Source of the DNA: Actinomycetes bacterium
GTDB lineage: Bacteria > Actinomycetota > Actinomycetes > Streptosporangiales > Streptosporangiaceae
Reading direction: 5' to 3'
DNA length: 7,020 nt
Assembly (NCBI GenBank): GCA_025964635.1
Contig: JAOPYP010000098.1
Coordinates: 1-7,020 of the forward strand
A program made the position numbers and the translations under genes. Each line of letters starts with the position of its first letter. The first letter of the stretch is position 1. Shown here piece by piece: positions 5,804 through 7,020 of the stretch. Below the pieces are notes generated by a model. It did not search any database and had not been told where the DNA came from. It was given only the letters and a program-made list of their open reading frames with translations.

Positions 5804-7020
5804 ATGGCAGCGCACTTCCCGATCAGGGCGGTCGGAGAGCACGAGTTCGACGCCTTCCGCCGCACCAACGAGCACGCCTTCCTGGACAGCCCGCCGACCC
5901 CGCAGCACCGGGAGCAGATGCTGGAGCTCCTCGAACTCGACCGCACCCTGGCCGCGTTCGACGGCGACACCCCGGTGGCCAGCGCCGCCGTGTGGAGCTT
6001 CCGGATGGCCGTCCCAGGCGCCATGGCGGCGGCGGCCGGCGTGACCTGGATCGCGGTCATGCCGTCGCACCGCCGGCGCGGCATCCTGTCCAGCCTGATG
6101 CGCCAGCAGATCGGCGACATCCACGAGCGGGGTGAGCCCCTCGCGGTGCTCTGGGCCTCCGACGCGCGGATCTACGGCCGGTACGGGTACGGCCGTGCCT
6201 CCTGGCACGCGAGCTTCACCGTCCGGCACGGTGAGGGCGTGCTCAGCTCCCAGGCCCCCGCCGATCCGGCCCTGCGGCTGCGCATCACCGAGCCGATCGA
6301 GGCCCTGGCCGAACTGGCCAAGGTCTACGACACGGTGCTGCCTGCCCAGCCGGGCTTGTTCGTCCGGAACGAATCCTGGTGGAACCGCACCGTGGAGGAT
6401 CCGGACGAGGGGCGGCCCGGGTCCATGCCGCTGCGCTGCGTCCTCGCCGAAGACGCCACAGGCCCCCGCGGCTATGCGCTGTACACCGGCCGGGGCCGGT
6501 GGGACGAGGACACGTTCCTCGCGGATTCGGCGCTCGACATCCGTGAACTGGTCGCTATCGACCCCGCGGCCACCGCGGCGCTGTGGTCGGACCTGCTCAG
6601 CCGGGACCTGGTCAGCGAGGTGACGGCCCGGCTGCGGCCGGCGGACGACCCGCTGCTGCACCTGCTGGCCGACCCCCGGCGGGCGCGGCCCCAGATCAGC
6701 GACGGGCTCTGGGTGAGGATCATCGACGTGCCGGGCGCCCTGACCGCGCGCCGCTACGCGGCTCCCGTCGACCTGGTTATCGAGGTCACCGACGAGATGT
6801 GCCCGTGGAACGCGGGGCGCTGGAGGGTCCGCGGGTCCGGGCCGGTCCTGGCGGGAGCCGGTTCCACGGCCGGGCCGGGCACGGCCGAGTGCGAGCGGAC
6901 CTCGGCGGCTCCGGACGTCGTCCTCCCTGCGGCCACACTGGGCGCGGCCTACCTTGGTGGCACGCCACTTGGCTCGCTGGCCCGCGCGGGACTGGCCACC
7001 GAGGAACGCAGCGGCGCCCT
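5804..7020 (+). CDS. eis: Eis-family GNAT N-acetyltransferase (3' end outside window)
   Basis: This frame is open from ATG 5804 to the window edge (405 codons). Eis proteins are about 400-420 aa, so little is probably missing. They use acetyl-CoA to acetylate amines, including aminoglycosides and lysine side chains in the mycobacterial enzyme. The N-terminal GNAT domain carries the acetyl-CoA signature WIAVMPSHRRRGILSSLM (82-99), with the R/Q-x-x-G-x-G/A-type loop at RRRGIL. IYGRYGYG (123-130) matches the Eis motif whose first Tyr (here Y124) is the proposed general acid. A second GNAT-like region and an SCP2-like C-terminal domain would follow from about 150. The acting C-terminal carboxylate lies outside the window. 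AGGTAGGA (5788-5795), 8 bases ahead, supports the start; ATG 5796 is out of frame. It is divergent from the phosphatase across 90 bp. The natural substrate here cannot be read from sequence, and drug acetylation should not be assumed. Confidence 0.88.
   Translation, partial: MAAHFPIRAVGEHEFDAFRRTNEHAFLDSPPTPQHREQMLELLELDRTLAAFDGDTPVASAAVWSFRMAVPGAMAAAAGVTWIAVMPSHRRRGILSSLMRQQIGDIHERGEPLAVLWASDARIYGRYGYGRASWHASFTVRHGEGVLSSQAPADPALRLRITEPIEALAELAKVYDTVLPAQPGLFVRNESWWNRTVEDPDEGRPGSMPLRCVLAEDATGPRGYALYTGRGRWDEDTFLADSALDIRELVAIDPAATAALWSDLLSRDLVSEVTARLRPADDPLLHLLADPRRARPQISDGLWVRIIDVPGALTARRYAAPVDLVIEVTDEMCPWNAGRWRVRGSGPVLAGAGSTAGPGTAECERTSAAPDVVLPAATLGAAYLGGTPLGSLARAGLATEERSGA

Noticed and set aside
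6132..6623. Plus-strand open frame of 163 codons within the acetyltransferase
   Set aside because: Frame-shifted reading of the Eis-like gene, rich in Pro/Ser/Arg/Thr and without recognisable features.
5738..6661. Minus-strand open frame of 307 codons opposite the acetyltransferase
   Set aside because: Shadow of the Eis-like gene, which has a ribosome site and GNAT motifs in its own frame.
1..7020. tRNA, rRNA, CRISPR array, insertion sequence or phage attachment site
   Set aside because: I saw no cloverleaf, regularly spaced repeats, transposase motifs or terminal inverted repeats anywhere in the window.

Overview
The window is about 70% G+C or higher, and its genes strongly prefer G or C at third codon positions. 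Together with the gene families present, this points to a filamentous actinomycete (Streptomyces, Actinomadura or Streptosporangium-like). I cannot name the genus from sequence alone.

Layout. Positions 1-51 may be the last 17 codons of an upstream gene. Positions 52-300 are very GC-rich, apparently non-coding, and carry short GC-rich tandem repeats. Positions 301-457 are a distinctly AT-richer leader with inverted repeats that precedes the first complete gene. Positions 458-4576 hold a complete plus-strand 'conservon' operon: cvnA (membrane histidine-kinase-like sensor with an extracytoplasmic NIT-type domain), cvnB (roadblock/LC7), cvnC (DUF742) and cvnD (small Ras-like GTPase). The four genes overlap or nearly touch (cvnA/cvnB close or overlapping, cvnB/cvnC 7 nt apart, cvnC/cvnD overlapping by 20 nt), so they are almost certainly co-transcribed and translationally coupled. 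No cytochrome P450 (cvnE) and no response regulator follows.

A 36-nt convergent gap at 4577-4612, with a likely bidirectional hairpin, separates the operon from a minus-strand gene (4613-5713). That gene encodes a four-helix membrane protein with a SpoIIE/RsbU-type PP2C serine/threonine phosphatase domain. Across a 90-bp divergent intergenic region, a plus-strand gene starts at 5804 and runs off the window; it encodes an Eis-family GNAT N-acetyltransferase.

Function. In Streptomyces coelicolor, conservon proteins form a membrane-associated complex likened to a eukaryotic G-protein-coupled receptor system: CvnA is the receptor, CvnD the GTPase switch, and CvnB and CvnC its partners. The set here has the key residues of each family and looks functional. 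The phosphatase may belong to the same signalling neighbourhood, but its convergent orientation gives only weak support for that. The Eis-like gene looks independent. I see no previously undescribed system. The less ordinary points are the alternative hairpins in the cvnA leader, the long CvnA tail with conserved ends, and the probable leaderless phosphatase gene.
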